Assembly: GCF_002878395.1 (NCBI RefSeq)
Contig: NC_061122.1
Span: forward strand, 79,485,173 to 79,549,172
Reading direction: 5' to 3'
Origin: Capsicum annuum
Lineage: Eukaryota > Streptophyta > Magnoliopsida > Solanales > Solanaceae
Length of the DNA: 64,000 nucleotides
This document shows positions 48,701-60,630 of this stretch, one piece after another (position 1 is the first letter of the stretch; every line of letters starts with the position of its first letter). Below the pieces are notes generated by a model. It ran no database searches. It saw only the letters and a list, made by a program, of their open reading frames with translations, and was not told where the DNA came from. Made by a program: the position numbers and the translations under genes.

Positions 48701-49500
48701 TTCTTCCGCTTATCTCACTGCTCCAAGGGCGGCTCTAAGGTAAGGGCAGCTGAAACTTTTGCCTCAGCCCCCAATTAATTTAAGGCCCAAAATTATGAAT
48801 GCTACTGGTAACGGCCCGTGTAATTACGGTTCAACTTTACACAAATCTCATACTTAAAAAAATATATTACTAATATCCTTTACATTTTTAAAGTTTATCT
48901 AAAATTTCATTTTCAACTTTACTCTTAATACTTACCCCATTTTATATTAGTTGAGCCTATAAATTTAACATATTCATTAAGAAAATATTAATTAGGGATT
49001 TATTTTATCAAATTAATCTTATTAATTATGTTTTGAAAATATAAATTTGAGTAAATGCACTTTATGTAATTATTTAATTTTAAAGATAATAAAATTTTCT
49101 TGATTTCATCGAAGTGACAATTAAATTAAAATAAATATTTTTAGAAAAAGGATCAACTACAATGAAATGAAGGGAGTACATATCAAGAAAAACCCACATC
49201 TTATTTTTACTTCACCATTAACTCATTCAAGATTTTCTTCCCTAAAATATCTCCCTAATTATCAATAATTAAATCATCTTTCTTCTTGATTTTTTCTCTT
49301 CCATTAATGCTTAAATGATCTTTCTTCCTGATTTTTTTCCTCCATTAATGCATGTAACTTTTTTTTCCTCTCCTAAAATCTCTCCCATTTTTGTTTTTTA
49401 AAATCTATTGATACATATATAAATTTAGTTAGTTATTCATACATGTTTATTCTTTTAATGGTGATTAATATGAACGATAAATATGATATCATTATATGAG
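48701..49500 (-). promoter_or_regulatory. Upstream region of the FSD3-type gene (repeat-rich)
   Basis: Only about 23 bp separate the start codon from a hAT-like terminus (CAAGGGCGGCTCTAAGG, from 48724), followed by GCCTCAGCCCCC and AT-rich sequence. No convincing TATA box or 5' leader exon was identified. Transcription start and leader are therefore unknown; the leader may be TE-derived or lie further upstream. Confidence 0.4.
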
Positions 49501-49880
49501 TATTATGGTGATTCATACGATAGATACATTTTGTATGATTTTAACGGGTGATACATATGATATTAATAGGTGAGATACATATTGTATTATGGTGATTCAT
49601 ATGATAGATACAATTATTTATTTCAATTATTGGATGATTCATATGACATTACTGGGTGATATATATGGTATTATGGTGATTCATATGGTAGATACAATTA
49701 TTTATTTCAATTATTGGGTGATTCATATATATGGTATTATGGTGATTTATATGGTAGATATAATTATTTATTTCAATTATTCGGTGATTCATATGATATT
49801 AATAGGTGATATATATGGTATTATGGTGATTCATATGGTAGATACAATTATTTATTTCAATTATTGGGTGATTCAAATAT
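49501..49880 (+). repeat. 84-bp tandem array
   Basis: Units beginning TATTATGGTGATTCATA start at 49501, 49585, 49669, 49735 and 49819: spacing 84, 84, 66 and 84 bp (one unit lacks 18 bp). Each contains AATTATTTATTTCAATTATT (diverged in the first unit). Because 84 and 66 are multiples of three, one plus-strand frame stays open (49589-49975), but its product is a low-complexity repeat of VIHMVDTIIYFNYW and has no recognised function. Confidence 0.9.
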
Positions 49881-50710
49881 TATTAATGAAAGGTAATGGT
49901 GTAGTCAGTATAGAAACAAAAGTAATAATATTTTTTTTTAAAAAAAAAAAGACTAAAAGCAAAATTGAAACATAATTAAAATTAAATCTAAAAAGGCAGA
50001 CTAAAATTAAAGATGAAAAAAGAGAAAAAGGACCAAAAAACATATCTTTCATAATTAAAGATGAAAAAAGAGAAACATAATTAAAACACCTAAATTAAAT
50101 CTAAAAAGAGAAAAATTAGATATTCTTCCTTAAATAAAAGAATACAATGAATAAAAAAGAATCTATTATTTTCTTAAATAAATATCTTATTAGTTTCAAA
50201 TGTATCACTTTTTTATATGTATCACCATATAACATATGTATCACCATTTCAAAAAATCAGGATAAAATGTAATTAACAAAATAGTCAGGATTTTATGTAA
50301 TATCACTTACAGATTCAGGAATTTATGTAAGTTATTAATATATCTTTACCAAATCAAATATAAAAACTTTTTCTTTAAGACTTTCCTTTTTACTTTAAAA
50401 AGAAAATATGTTACAATTTCTTATCTTAGTTAATGAGTTTTATTTAAAATATAAATGTATCTCCATAATCGTCCCGACTCGATGAAGCTTAAGAGCACTT
50501 TATCATCTTATATTTATTCCATCCCTGCAATATCTATTACTATCAATTCGTCCATAATGCTATCGGTATCCCTCATTGCAGAATCAATAGCTATCTTTAG
50601 ATCACGAGTAACAAAAATGAACATTTCATCTCATCCACCCTTAAGAGAGACTTAAATAGATTGAGATTGTCTACTTTTACTCCTATAGTAGTATTTCAGG
50701 CTTTAGTGTA
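49881..50710. other. No recognised gene
   Basis: AT-rich sequence with A- and T-runs and the repeated word TATGTATCACCAT around 50215-50250. Resembles general intergenic repeat. Confidence 0.5.
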
Positions 50711-53008
50711 TGACATGACCTGAACTAGGGCCTGACCATGTTTACACCCTCTGTCGGATGAATTTCAAACATATAATAAGATATGGGAATATCAATTTAA
50801 ATATATTATGATAAGTCTATAACCAAAACTAACAACCAACAATCAAACAACTAACTAATACCGCCTATGTCTACAACAGTCTAAAAAATCCTCTAATTAA
50901 AACAAAAAAATATCCAGTTGGGACAATCCCCTGACCATAGCCAAAACCAAGACCAGAAAGAATAGTAAAGACATGAAGAAATCTATAGCATGAAATAGGG
51001 TCTTCTGAAGTATGGAAGCTCACCACTTTAGTTTGACTCAAAAGTTGTCCTCGATTCAACTAGTCACTGTGTTAGAGGAGTGAAAGTATGGCCGGTTCCT
51101 ACATCGCGTGGGAATACAATATCCGAAGATGGTTAGCAAGGTGAATGCTAGCATGTAACTCGGGGGTAAAGATAAAGTAATGCCATCAAACCAAAACCAA
51201 GTTAAACTAATGCATATAACCATAAGCAAATACATACACACATATATATATACCCCCACACACCCCATGTCGGGATAGAAAACAAGGGTTAGCATGCACT
51301 TTAAATTATTAACCTGGTTTATGAAGCATTACCGTCATAATCCACCCACGGGTTATATGGGTCTAGTGTTACCCCCTGAACGGGCCCCAGTGCTTGTAGC
51401 TGCACAAACCGGAGATATCATAAATGGTCGGGGGTTCCTTTGTACCCTTCGCCCTCCATGATACATATATATATATATAAGTATAGACTTGGGGGATTCC
51501 TGTGTACCCCACAAGCATAAGGTCACTAAGACCAACCCTCATATCAACAAACATAAGTTTTCAGTGTCCGTTCTTTGGACTTACACCTTCACGGCTAGCT
51601 ATCACAACCACCATTATTGCTCAATTAAAATATTTAGCACATAACCAAACCATCAATTTTCAGGAGTCAATTATTAAGGCATTATAAAGTGGTATCGTCA
51701 TACCAACTATAGCTTACAAGCAATGTCATTAGACAACACTTAAGGGATTGCTATGTACTTCGCAGACTCCATTATTAAAATCACTTAAGGGATTTCGGTG
51801 TACCACGCAAGGTTTTCACTATATAATCACTTAGGGGATTCTTGTGTACCCCACATGGTTTTCAAAATCATCCATAACCATTTAACTATTTATACCATGC
51901 ATTAGTTTCAAGAAATAAGTCAAACCAAATACTTCAGGGATTCCATTGTACTCCTAATTCAAATTCCTACCTTTCTTATAATTACTAGCCAGTTTCACAA
52001 TACAGGGTTGGGGTCATAACCACTTCAAAATCACAAATTTTGAGAAAGTTATCATTATCAAGTTTGGCCACCATACGCATGCACCCATATATTAAAAACC
52101 ATATTTAAAATAGGGAAAACCATAATTAAACCATGGGAAAACATATATCAACAATAAGAATTCAACAAAACCCGATAATTATTTCAAAACCATAACAATA
52201 CTGTAACGCCATACATTAAAATATGTGATTTAAGTAGAATAACAATGAGGGAGGAGTAACATGCCTGAAATACTAATGAATTTGGAAGAGATTGCACCCT
52301 TAGAACCCTATGTGGCCACTTTCTTTGAAACCCTAGCCTTAGCTTGAACAGAGAGTTTGAGAGAGAATGTGGGAGTGTTTTATTGGGAATGATGTGATAA
52401 TAAAGTCCTAAGAAAGGTTTTAAGTGGTGTTATCAAAGGGACTTAAAGTGGAAAATGTTCAGAATACCCTTAGCTTAAAAGTTGTAAATAAAAAACATCT
52501 TTGGTTACGAGTCGACCTATTGACTCGTCACCACATCATACGATTTGTAGCCTTGAGTCGTATCCTAGATAGTGAGTTGGACACCCATACACTATCTACC
52601 TTACGACTTCATGATTCCACTCGTAACCTAACTCAATGACTCATAGGGTTTAGTCGTAAGCAATACAATACCCAAATAGGTCAGACACTGGATAGCCTAT
52701 AACTTCACCTCACGACTCATAGACTATCCTCATGGCTCCTCGTGAGCCACTCGTACTCAGAGCAAAGTCAAGCCACTAAGTTACTGATTTGGTTAAGGTT
52801 TGTCCTAATGACCCGTCACCACCCTTAATGACTTGTATCACTAAGTTGTGACAAAGAAAGAACACCCAACCATCATCCACTGAACACCCTACGACTATGG
52901 TCACCTGAACTATCAAGATACCATAAGACTCGTATAGTCAAGTCGTAATCAAGGCAGTGAGCTCAAAGTTTAGTAAATTTCCAAGGGCCAAAAATCCGGG
53001 GTGTTTCA
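50711..53008 (-). repeat. Element D 3' LTR
   Basis: 2298 bp; on the minus strand it starts TGAAACACCCCGG next to the PPT and ends CATGTCA. Between 51460 and 51960 the motif GGGGATTC-TGTGTACCCCAC recurs about five times on the plus strand with ~50-60 bp spacing. It is the unoccupied counterpart of the 5' LTR: the sites of the MITE (51451-51460 region) and the solo LTR are intact here. Confidence 0.85.
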
Positions 53009-53021
53009 ATTCTCCCCCACT
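53009..53021 (-). other. Polypurine tract of element D
   Basis: On the minus strand AAGTGGGGGAGAA directly precedes the LTR start TGAAACACC, identical to the tract of element B. Confidence 0.85.
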
Positions 53022-54789
53022 TGGATCATTCATCCTCGAATGATAGGACAAGGCATTGACTAGCACGATTAAAACCCAGATATCTCTACTCTTACCTTTA
53101 ACTAAGTTAGAAAACAAAAATGCCAAGAAAATCAATCTTTCCTTTAACAAAGTCAGGAAATAACGATCCTAAGAATAACGCATACCTTGCGCACGATTTT
53201 TCAGAGCGGAAAACAAGAATGGGTAGTCGGACTTCATGTCCCCTCTAGCTCCCCATAGAGCTCCTCCCTTCCCACCCAATGCATCTAATAACCCTTAAAT
53301 ATGACCACACTCTCCACCAAGCTTTCAGCTTATGAAGATAACACTTCTCTATTTCAACCTCCCAACCCTTCCTCCCTCTCTCATCCGGCGAACACATAAC
53401 TACAAGGGCCTGAGTATAACCGCATATTCCTCCTGTGTTAAAGACTAAATTAGAGTTAAAGGTACTTGTGAAAGCCATAAGACTCTACACTTTACACCAC
53501 TCCCATAATACTACCTCGTTTATTACTATAATTAAGAAACCTCGGGTCTTAATCAAGGAGCTATAGCCTCATAACACAATGGTTGGGTATTTATCAATCA
53601 CCACACTCCAGCCTATCTTTACTACACACACTTGATGGATCTCCCCACCAAAACTTGCACCCTAAATCACTATCACAAAGGTTTTCACCACACCACCCCA
53701 AAATTTCATAGCAAGGATATCTACTCCCTTGTCCAAAACATCACTACACTCCCATGGCCACTATCACCCTAACATAAGAAAGGTCACTAAGGAACGAGAG
53801 TACAAGTATCAAGAATGAGTGGGGGTTACTTCTCAATTATCACTCTTATTTGTCGTACTACTCAAGGTGGGACCGACAAAATGAGACACGATACAATAGG
53901 CACGAGGTACTCTATAGCAACCACCTAGGTTACAAATGGAGGATCGTTCCAACATAAACACACCATACCACGAGTCCTTAGGACTGGGAACCAAAAGAAA
54001 CATGACTGCATATATCATGGGTAATGTAACATAAAGACGAGATTCATATTCAGGGAATAAGGGGAGGATTGCCTCTTGAGACTACTATTTCTTGCAACCA
54101 TACATGACGTGAGACATGAATATTTGGATCATGAGTGTCATGACATAAAGCTTGAACACTTGGAAGCTCGAACTTTTGAGAACTATTATTGCCTTTAGTT
54201 TAGGGGCTGGAGTATAAACATACGCGGCACATAGAATGCAGACCTTAGGCATAAGCTTTATTAGAATGCGTGTAACACTAGTAGAGTACCCTCTTAATCG
54301 AAATAGGAATGAATTGCTAGACTATGAGTAAATTTACCTCGACCTTCCCTTGAGTCCATTGCTAGGAGAAAATTTAAGATTAGCCTTCAATCTCCATTGT
54401 GCTACACCTATAAGCACAACACTCCGCTCTAAGGGGTATCACCATGGACATGACATGCACTAGGGGCACTTGTCTCTCTTATACTTAAAATCTTATCTAT
54501 CTAGATTCTACCTGGGGTCTAGCATAGGCTTACAAACTCCATGCCCTAACCCATTCAAAGTCTAACCCCTAATCCATCAGTTCAACCTGGAGATCCAGCC
54601 TATATATCATAACTTTCCCACTCCTATATCCCCTAAGTCATCAACCTTATCTCTTTCACACACCCCACCAAGCCTACCAATCTACCCTCATAAATCTCGC
54701 ATTACTATCCTCGAGCTAATATACTTCTATCACCAAAATCAACATCTAAGTTTCAACTTAGTGTTTATCAATCATCATGCATTACTAAT
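53022..54789. other. Element D internal region without recognisable pol domains
   Basis: Where RNase H and integrase should lie there is C/A-rich plus-strand sequence with short broken frames and no domain. It could be deeply decayed pol or an unrelated filler insertion. No tandem repeat or RNA gene was recognised. Confidence 0.5.
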
Positions 54790-54990
54790 AGAGTACCTTA
54801 CGGAGAAACTCAAGGGCGGACAAACCCTTATCAAAAGGATACTTGAACTGTTCTTTAAAGCTCCTTTAACTCAATTAGAGTCTTTCTATAAAAAAGGGAT
54901 GATAAAATGAGTGTTCGGAAGAAGATCAATCCCTAAATCAATTTCCCTCATCGGGAGAAATACCAAGAAGGTCATCAGAAAAGACCTTAG
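54790..54990 (-). pseudogene. Element D RT N-terminal remnant
   Basis: The minus strand carries pieces equivalent to FSDDLLGISPDE, then LKEQFKYPFDKGLSALEF, corresponding to the FPDDLPGIPPxREIDF and [18 protein letters not shown] blocks at the start of gypsy RT. Frame shifts and stops are present and RT does not continue. Confidence 0.6.
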
Positions 54991-55039
54991 AAAATTCATT
55001 ATCCACGAGAAATGAAGGTAACGAAGTACTTTTCGAGTT

Positions 55040-55835
55040 AGAATCTTCAACTCGGACCTAATGGTAAAGATACCTCTCGAAAATCAGTTTTCGAGCTCGA
55101 GGATGTGATATGAGCCTCCCTTTAGCACAAGGGAACTTTTTTCCTATTTCTAAAACCGGCTCCTTGAGAAATTTAAAAATGACCTTTCGAATCTGATAGT
55201 CTAGAGAAGCATAGCACGAGTGCAACCAATCCATCCTCATATGACATTGAAATTAACCATGTCTAATTCAAACAAATCCACCAAAGTCTCCCAACCACCC
55301 TTAGATACTACACAACCCCTATAGACTCTTCTAGCAACCACAGAGTCACCCAATAGGGTAGAAATAAAAAGGGGCCCAAAATACAATCAAGACCAAAATG
55401 AAAATGCACAACCACAAATGGGGTCATATAAAAAAGAGTGGACTCCAGATCAAGTAAACAGTACACATCATGGAAAAAGAGTTTCAATATACCAATAACG
55501 ACATTAGGAGATTCCTTGGACTCCTTAATGATGGTGAGAGCATAGAGACAGTCCTGGCCAGTGCCGAAGACAAAAACAACACCCCTCGATGCAGAAGCTA
55601 GAGAAGTGAAAACTGGTATCCTATTTGCCCAGTGGCAATCTTTGTGGGATATTCTCGCTGTAGGTGACCACCCCCAACTGACTATAACTAAAAATTTGAT
55701 TCCTCCCTTTATAGCAGAATCACAGTTCAACCGACCACAAAATCGGTAGGGAGGATAGGGTGGGGATAACCAAGCTCCACTGGCCCAAAAATGATATTCA
55801 CCAGAAGATTGAGGATAAGGGACACTAACAACCAC
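55040..55835 (-). pseudogene. Element D protease region
   Basis: Open frame 55835-55308 includes GQDCLYALTIIKESKESPNV, then VYCLLDLESTLFYMTPFVVV at the active site, with Glu in place of the D-x-G glycine as in element B. The second frame 55240-55058 continues RMDWLHSCYASLDYQIRKVI and KFLKEPVLEIGKKF, the LGMDWLHS block. The two frames are separated by a frameshift. Confidence 0.75.
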
Positions 55836-55849
55836 ATAGGAACTCCCTA

Positions 55850-56246
55850 GATTCCCTTCTTCGGACCACTTTCTACCAGATCTACCACTATTTCTATGAA
55901 CCCCCCTCGATCTGCATATTGGGACCTCTTACTCTAGTTATTTCTTACCTTGCCTTTTTTTTCTCACGCCAATAAAACTAGACTAGCGTGACAGTGAGGC
56001 CACTATCTGGGTCAATAAATGAATAGAATATTGAAACTCGGCATTGGTAACATATCTTTAAGGTGACTAAGCATGAGTATCACCTTTTAAAGTAGGTTCA
56101 GTAGAGACCAGTGGAACTCCACTGGGGAAACCAAAAGCAGCGACCCTTGATCGGGTTTGTACCCCATAAGTTGGATGAGATTCATCCACTTTGTTCTCAA
56201 GTGGGACATATGAGTTTTCATGAGCTTCAGATTATCGGGAGGGCAT
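55850..56246 (-). pseudogene. Element D gag remnant
   Basis: On the minus strand ATG at 56246 opens MPSR followed by an in-frame TAA, at the position where element B starts its gag (MPLWRS). The capsid and zinc knuckle regions are not recognisable and the stretch is much shorter than in element B, so gag has suffered a large deletion. Confidence 0.55.
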
Positions 56247-56445
56247 GGTCTAAAAGGCGAGCAAAAGAAAATTTAGAGGAGAGTTCAAGACCCTAGAATC
56301 TATATCCCAGAAATAGAACAACAATAAAGGGAAACATTCCTGAATGCCTTGTAGCCTCTCCCTTATGAGTATGGCATGCTACATACCCTTAAATGAGACT
56401 TCACTCGATATTACTTTGTGGATACCCAATTGACCATGAACCTAG

Positions 56446-56458
56446 GTTCTAATACTAA
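56446..56458 (-). other. Primer-binding site of element D
   Basis: Minus-strand TTAGTATTAGAAC a few bases from the LTR end (TGTCA at 56461), a mutated form of the element B site TTAGTATCAGAGC. Confidence 0.65.
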
Positions 56459-57280
56459 TCTGACACGACCCAAACCAGGGCCTGGTCATGTCGGGTATCT
56501 TAAGTCCAATCAGGACCGAAAACCACCCCCAATACCTAAACCATTAACCACCTTACACTCCCTGTCGAATGAATTTCAAATATATAATAAGATAAAGAAA
56601 TATCAATTTAATGATATTATGATAAGTCTATAACCAAAACCAACCACCAACAATCAAACAACCAACTAATACCGCCCATGTCTAACACAGTCCAACAAAG
56701 TCTCTAATTAAAACCAAAGAATATCCAGTTGGGACATGCCTCCGACTATAGCCAAAACCAAGATTAAAAGAAATGGTAAAGACATGAAGAAATCCACAAT
56801 ATGAAATGGGGTTTTTCGATGTATGAAAGCTCACCATTTCAGTTTGACTCAAAAGGTGTCCTCAATTCACCTAGTCATTGTACAAAGAGGAGTGGAAGTA
56901 TGGCCGGTTCTTACATCGCATGAGGATACAACGTCTGAAGATAGTTAGCTGGGTGAATGCTAGCATGTAACTCAGGGATAAATATAAAGTAATGCTATCA
57001 AACCAAAACCAAGTTAAACCAATGCATATAACCATATGCAAATACATACATATATTTATGTACACACACACATACACTCCATGCTGGTATAGGGAACAAG
57101 GCTTATCATGAACTTTAAATCCTTAACTTGGGTTGTGAAGAGTTACCATCATAATCCAACCATGGGCTATATGGGTCCAGTGTTATCCCCTTAACAGGCC
57201 TTACTGTGTGTAACTGCATGAATAAGAGATATCATAGATGGTCGGAAATTCCCTTGTACCCTTCGCCCTCCATGATACAT

Positions 57281-57865
57281 AGAGATAGCAATGGTGTGGT
57301 GTGGTACGGGTTTTTTCTAAACCCGCAAGTTTTAATACTACACCTCATCATCTTTAACCGGCATAAACTCGCTCCACATTCATACCCGCGCATACCAGCA
57401 CCGCACCACTCCATGTTTTTAGTTTTTCCTTTTTTAAAAAAATTTGTAACTCATTGAAAATCATAATATTTCCAAATCTACAACTAGGAAATAATAAGTA
57501 ATTTCTATTTTATCGTTTTTCACTAAGAAATTATCAAAAAGTATCATGTGTACAAGTAATGATCAAATATCATATTTTTATTAAAATTAATAGAGATATT
57601 AAGAAAGCTATAAAATTATTTATTTGTAGTGTTATACATGTCGTTTTAAGTATCATAAAATTTTAAGTAAAGAATACATATAATTTTAGGTATATTCACG
57701 AGAATAATAATAGTTTTTATTTTTTTTTAATTTAAACCAGTATATACTCAAAACCCACACCGCACCATTTTAAAAAATTACTTTGACTTGCCCCGTATCC
57801 GCACCACACCGCATAGCTTAAAACTTGCATCGCCCCATACCCGCACTACCCCATTGCCATCCGTA
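57281..57865. mobile_element. MULE-like MITE in the element D 5' LTR
   Basis: 585 bp with inverted ends GATAGCAATGGTGTGGTGTG and, reverse-complemented, GGATGGCAATGGGGTAGTGC. Flanked by a perfect 9-bp duplication ATGATACAT (57272-57280 and 57866-57874), the length expected for Mutator-like elements. The 3' LTR of element D shows a single copy of this site. Interior AT-rich, no transposase. Confidence 0.85.
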
Positions 57866-57898
57866 ATGATACATATTACAAGTATAGACTTAGGGGGT

Positions 57899-59564
57899 TG
57901 ACGGCGCCCAAGCATACATGCAAGTGTACGTGGTCTTATCAAGTAGTAAAGTGGCTTCATGGAAGCCCAAGTATCGATCTCTCAGGGACTTACATTCGCC
58001 GACTATCCAATTTTAGTTCAACAATTGAAAAAAGTATACAATAGTGTTTTGGAATTGTAAACTAAAAGAAACTAAACTAATTCAAAAAAAAATAATGACC
58101 TAGGATTATCAATGGATAGAAGCCCAAGGTTAAAGCTTACAAACAATTATACTACGTTATTGAACTTCATTTGTTAACTTGCTTATGCTTGTTGATTTGT
58201 AGGGTTAGTTGCATGATTATGGTTTCCCAACCTCTAATCCTTTACCTAAGTTGAACCTTACAACTACATCATTAAGCGGGGATGAAATAGTCCACTTAAG
58301 TTCTTTAAAGCTATCATCCTACGTATGAATCAAGTAAGGCATCTAAGTACACTCCCGTCCTAGATACTAATTGAAATTCCTTATTTTATAAAGAAACAAG
58401 AACCATACTTTGCTTATCCCCATATTCTATCTCCCTATTCCTTCTCCCGAGATATAAGGTTGCCAATTAATGTATTCTAAGGGTAGCTAATCCTTAAATA
58501 GTTAAAACAAGAATAAACAAACACCCATAATGATAAGTGAATCAAACAAAATTAATTTTAAAAAAAGTAATCATGAACGTGGCCTTAACCCCGGAAAAGG
58601 AGTTTTAGCTTTTAATGAAAATATTCATCATCCAATCCCTTGGATTGATGATACAAACCATGAAAGAAACTAAAGTGAAGAGATATAAACCCTAAAATGA
58701 AGTTGTGGTAGCCTCCTTAATCCTCCAAGATGCCTAAAAGTAAGTAAAAAATATGAATAATGTTCTATTTATAGTAGAACAAATAGCCCATGCCTTGTTG
58801 AACAAGGAAATAATTTTTGGTTGTCTGCGAACCCAGTGATTAATGTATTGGAGGGTGTCCCGTCGCGTCTAAATCGCATTGATTCACTATTTTGGGTACC
58901 TTCTGAATCCATTGGTGTGTCACACATGCCTAGAGCCGTTCTCACACGCCCCCACTCTCCGAATACTTTTTAGGTGTGCAAATTTGCGTTAAGCTGTGTT
59001 TTGTGTTTCCGTTATCCTTTCTAAGCCTTTTTGAGTTATTCCCACTTGATTTGAAGCTTGTAAATACTTCATATATCATCATAGTCCATTCACCAAGCAT
59101 CCTATCATTAAACACATCAATTTAGAGCTCTAAACAACACAACATCCTCAACGGTGAACTAGAAACACGAGCTAAGCATAGGCTAAATTCACCTTGAGCT
59201 TTAACTTATTGTTTTGACTCTTTTATTGATCCAATTGACCCTTAAATATTATAACTAAGTTGTTTCACATATAAATAAATAATAACAAGCTTAGTAACTC
59301 ATTAAAATACATTAGAAACCAACACAATAGACTAGAAAAACACATAGCTCAAGCTAGTTACACTAGTTTTCTCGGTTGAGCTCCAAATGCTCAAATTGAA
59401 TCAAAACTCATGTGAAACCACTATTAAACATTGTAAACACATACTTGGACACATAAGTGCTCATTTATATCATTATTAACCCATTAATCATGTGAATCAT
59501 TCTCAAAACAAGGCTAAATAAGCTAGAATAGTAATGTTAGAATGAATAAATACACCCAACATCA
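57899..59564 (-). mobile_element. Athila-type solo LTR (minus)
   Basis: 1666 bp; on the minus strand it starts TGATGTTGGGTG and ends GGCGCCGTCA. Perfect 5-bp duplication GGGGT (57894-57898 and 59565-59569). It is an inverted relative of the LTR at 60631-62183, as shown by the shared ends and the TACACTTGC and GCTTGGGCGC blocks. No internal region is present. Confidence 0.9.
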
Positions 59565-60630
59565 GGGGTTCCCGTGTACCCCACAAGCATAAGGTCACTA
59601 AGACCAACCCTCATGTAGGCAAACATGGGTTTCTAGTGTCTGTCCTTTGAACTCAAACCTTCATGGAAAGCTATCACAACCCCTATTATTACCCAATTAA
59701 AATATTTAGCACATAACCAAACCATCAATTTCTAGGAGTCAATTATTAAGGCATTATAAAGTGGTACCATCATACCAATTATAGCTTGCAAGAAATGTCA
59801 TTAGCCAATACTTAGGGGAATCCCTTGTACCCCACAAACTCTATTAATCCCTTGTACCCCACAAACTCTATTATTAAAATCACTTAGGGGATTCCCGTGT
59901 ACCTTGCAAGTTTTTCATTATATAATCTTATTGGGGATTCCCGTGTTCCCCACAAGGTTTTCAAAACCGTCTGTAACTATTTAACCATTTATACCATGCA
60001 TTAGTTTCAAGAAATAAGTCAAACCAAACACTTTAGGGATTCCATTGTACCTCTAATTCAAATTTCCACCTTTTTCATAGTTATTAACTAGTTTCATAAT
60101 ACAAGGTTGGGGTCATAACCACTTCAAAGTCACAAATTCTGAAAAAGTTATCATTATAAAGTTTGGCTACCATACCCATGCACCCACATGTTCAAAACCA
60201 TATTTAAATTAGGGAAAATCATAATTAAACCATGGGAAAACATATATCAACAATAAGAATTCAAAAAAACCCCAACCTTTATTTTAAAACTATAATAATA
60301 CCGTGAAAGCCATACATTAAAACATGTGCTTTTAGTAAAATAAAAATGAGGGAGGAGTACTTGCCTGAAATACCAACAAATTTGGAAGAGATTGCACCCT
60401 TAGAACCCTACATAACCATTTTCTTTAAAACCCTAGCCTTATCTTTAATAGAGAGTTTGAGAGAGAACGTGGGAGTGTTTTATTGGGAATGATGTGATAT
60501 TGAAAACCCAAGGAAGGTTTTAAGTCATGGTATCAAAGGGACTTAAAGTGGAAAATGTACAGAATACCCTCAGCATAAAATCTATAAAAATGTCTTTGGT
60601 TACAAGTCGACCCATTGACTTGTCACCATA

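Larger units (their letters stand above)
50711..60630 (-). mobile_element. Gypsy element D (minus strand, decayed, multiply nested)
   Basis: Reading the minus strand: 5' LTR (from beyond 60630 to 56461), PBS (56446-56458), gag remnant, protease, start of RT, a long non-coding stretch, PPT (53009-53021) and 3' LTR (53008-50711). PBS and PPT are the variants used by element B. Most of pol (RT palm, RNase H, integrase) is absent. The 5' LTR is broken by a MULE-like MITE, an Athila solo LTR and an Athila element, and its outer end is not in the window. Confidence 0.85.
56461..60630 (-). repeat. Element D 5' LTR, interrupted by nested insertions
   Basis: It aligns with the 3' LTR in three pieces: 56461-57280, 57866-57898 and 59565-60630. 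Insertions between them are a MITE (57281-57865) and a solo LTR (57899-59564); the third insertion, an Athila element, begins at 60631. A local duplication of CCTTGTACCCCACAAACTCTATTA lies at about 59822-59873. Confidence 0.85.

Noticed and set aside
49589..49975. 128-codon open frame as a real repeat protein
   Set aside because: It is produced by an 84-bp tandem array with period divisible by three; the product is low-complexity and no promoter or homologue was recognised.
53245..53478. Minus-strand 77-codon frame as a small host gene
   Set aside because: No recognised domain, lies in the decayed interior of element D, and has no conserved neighbours.
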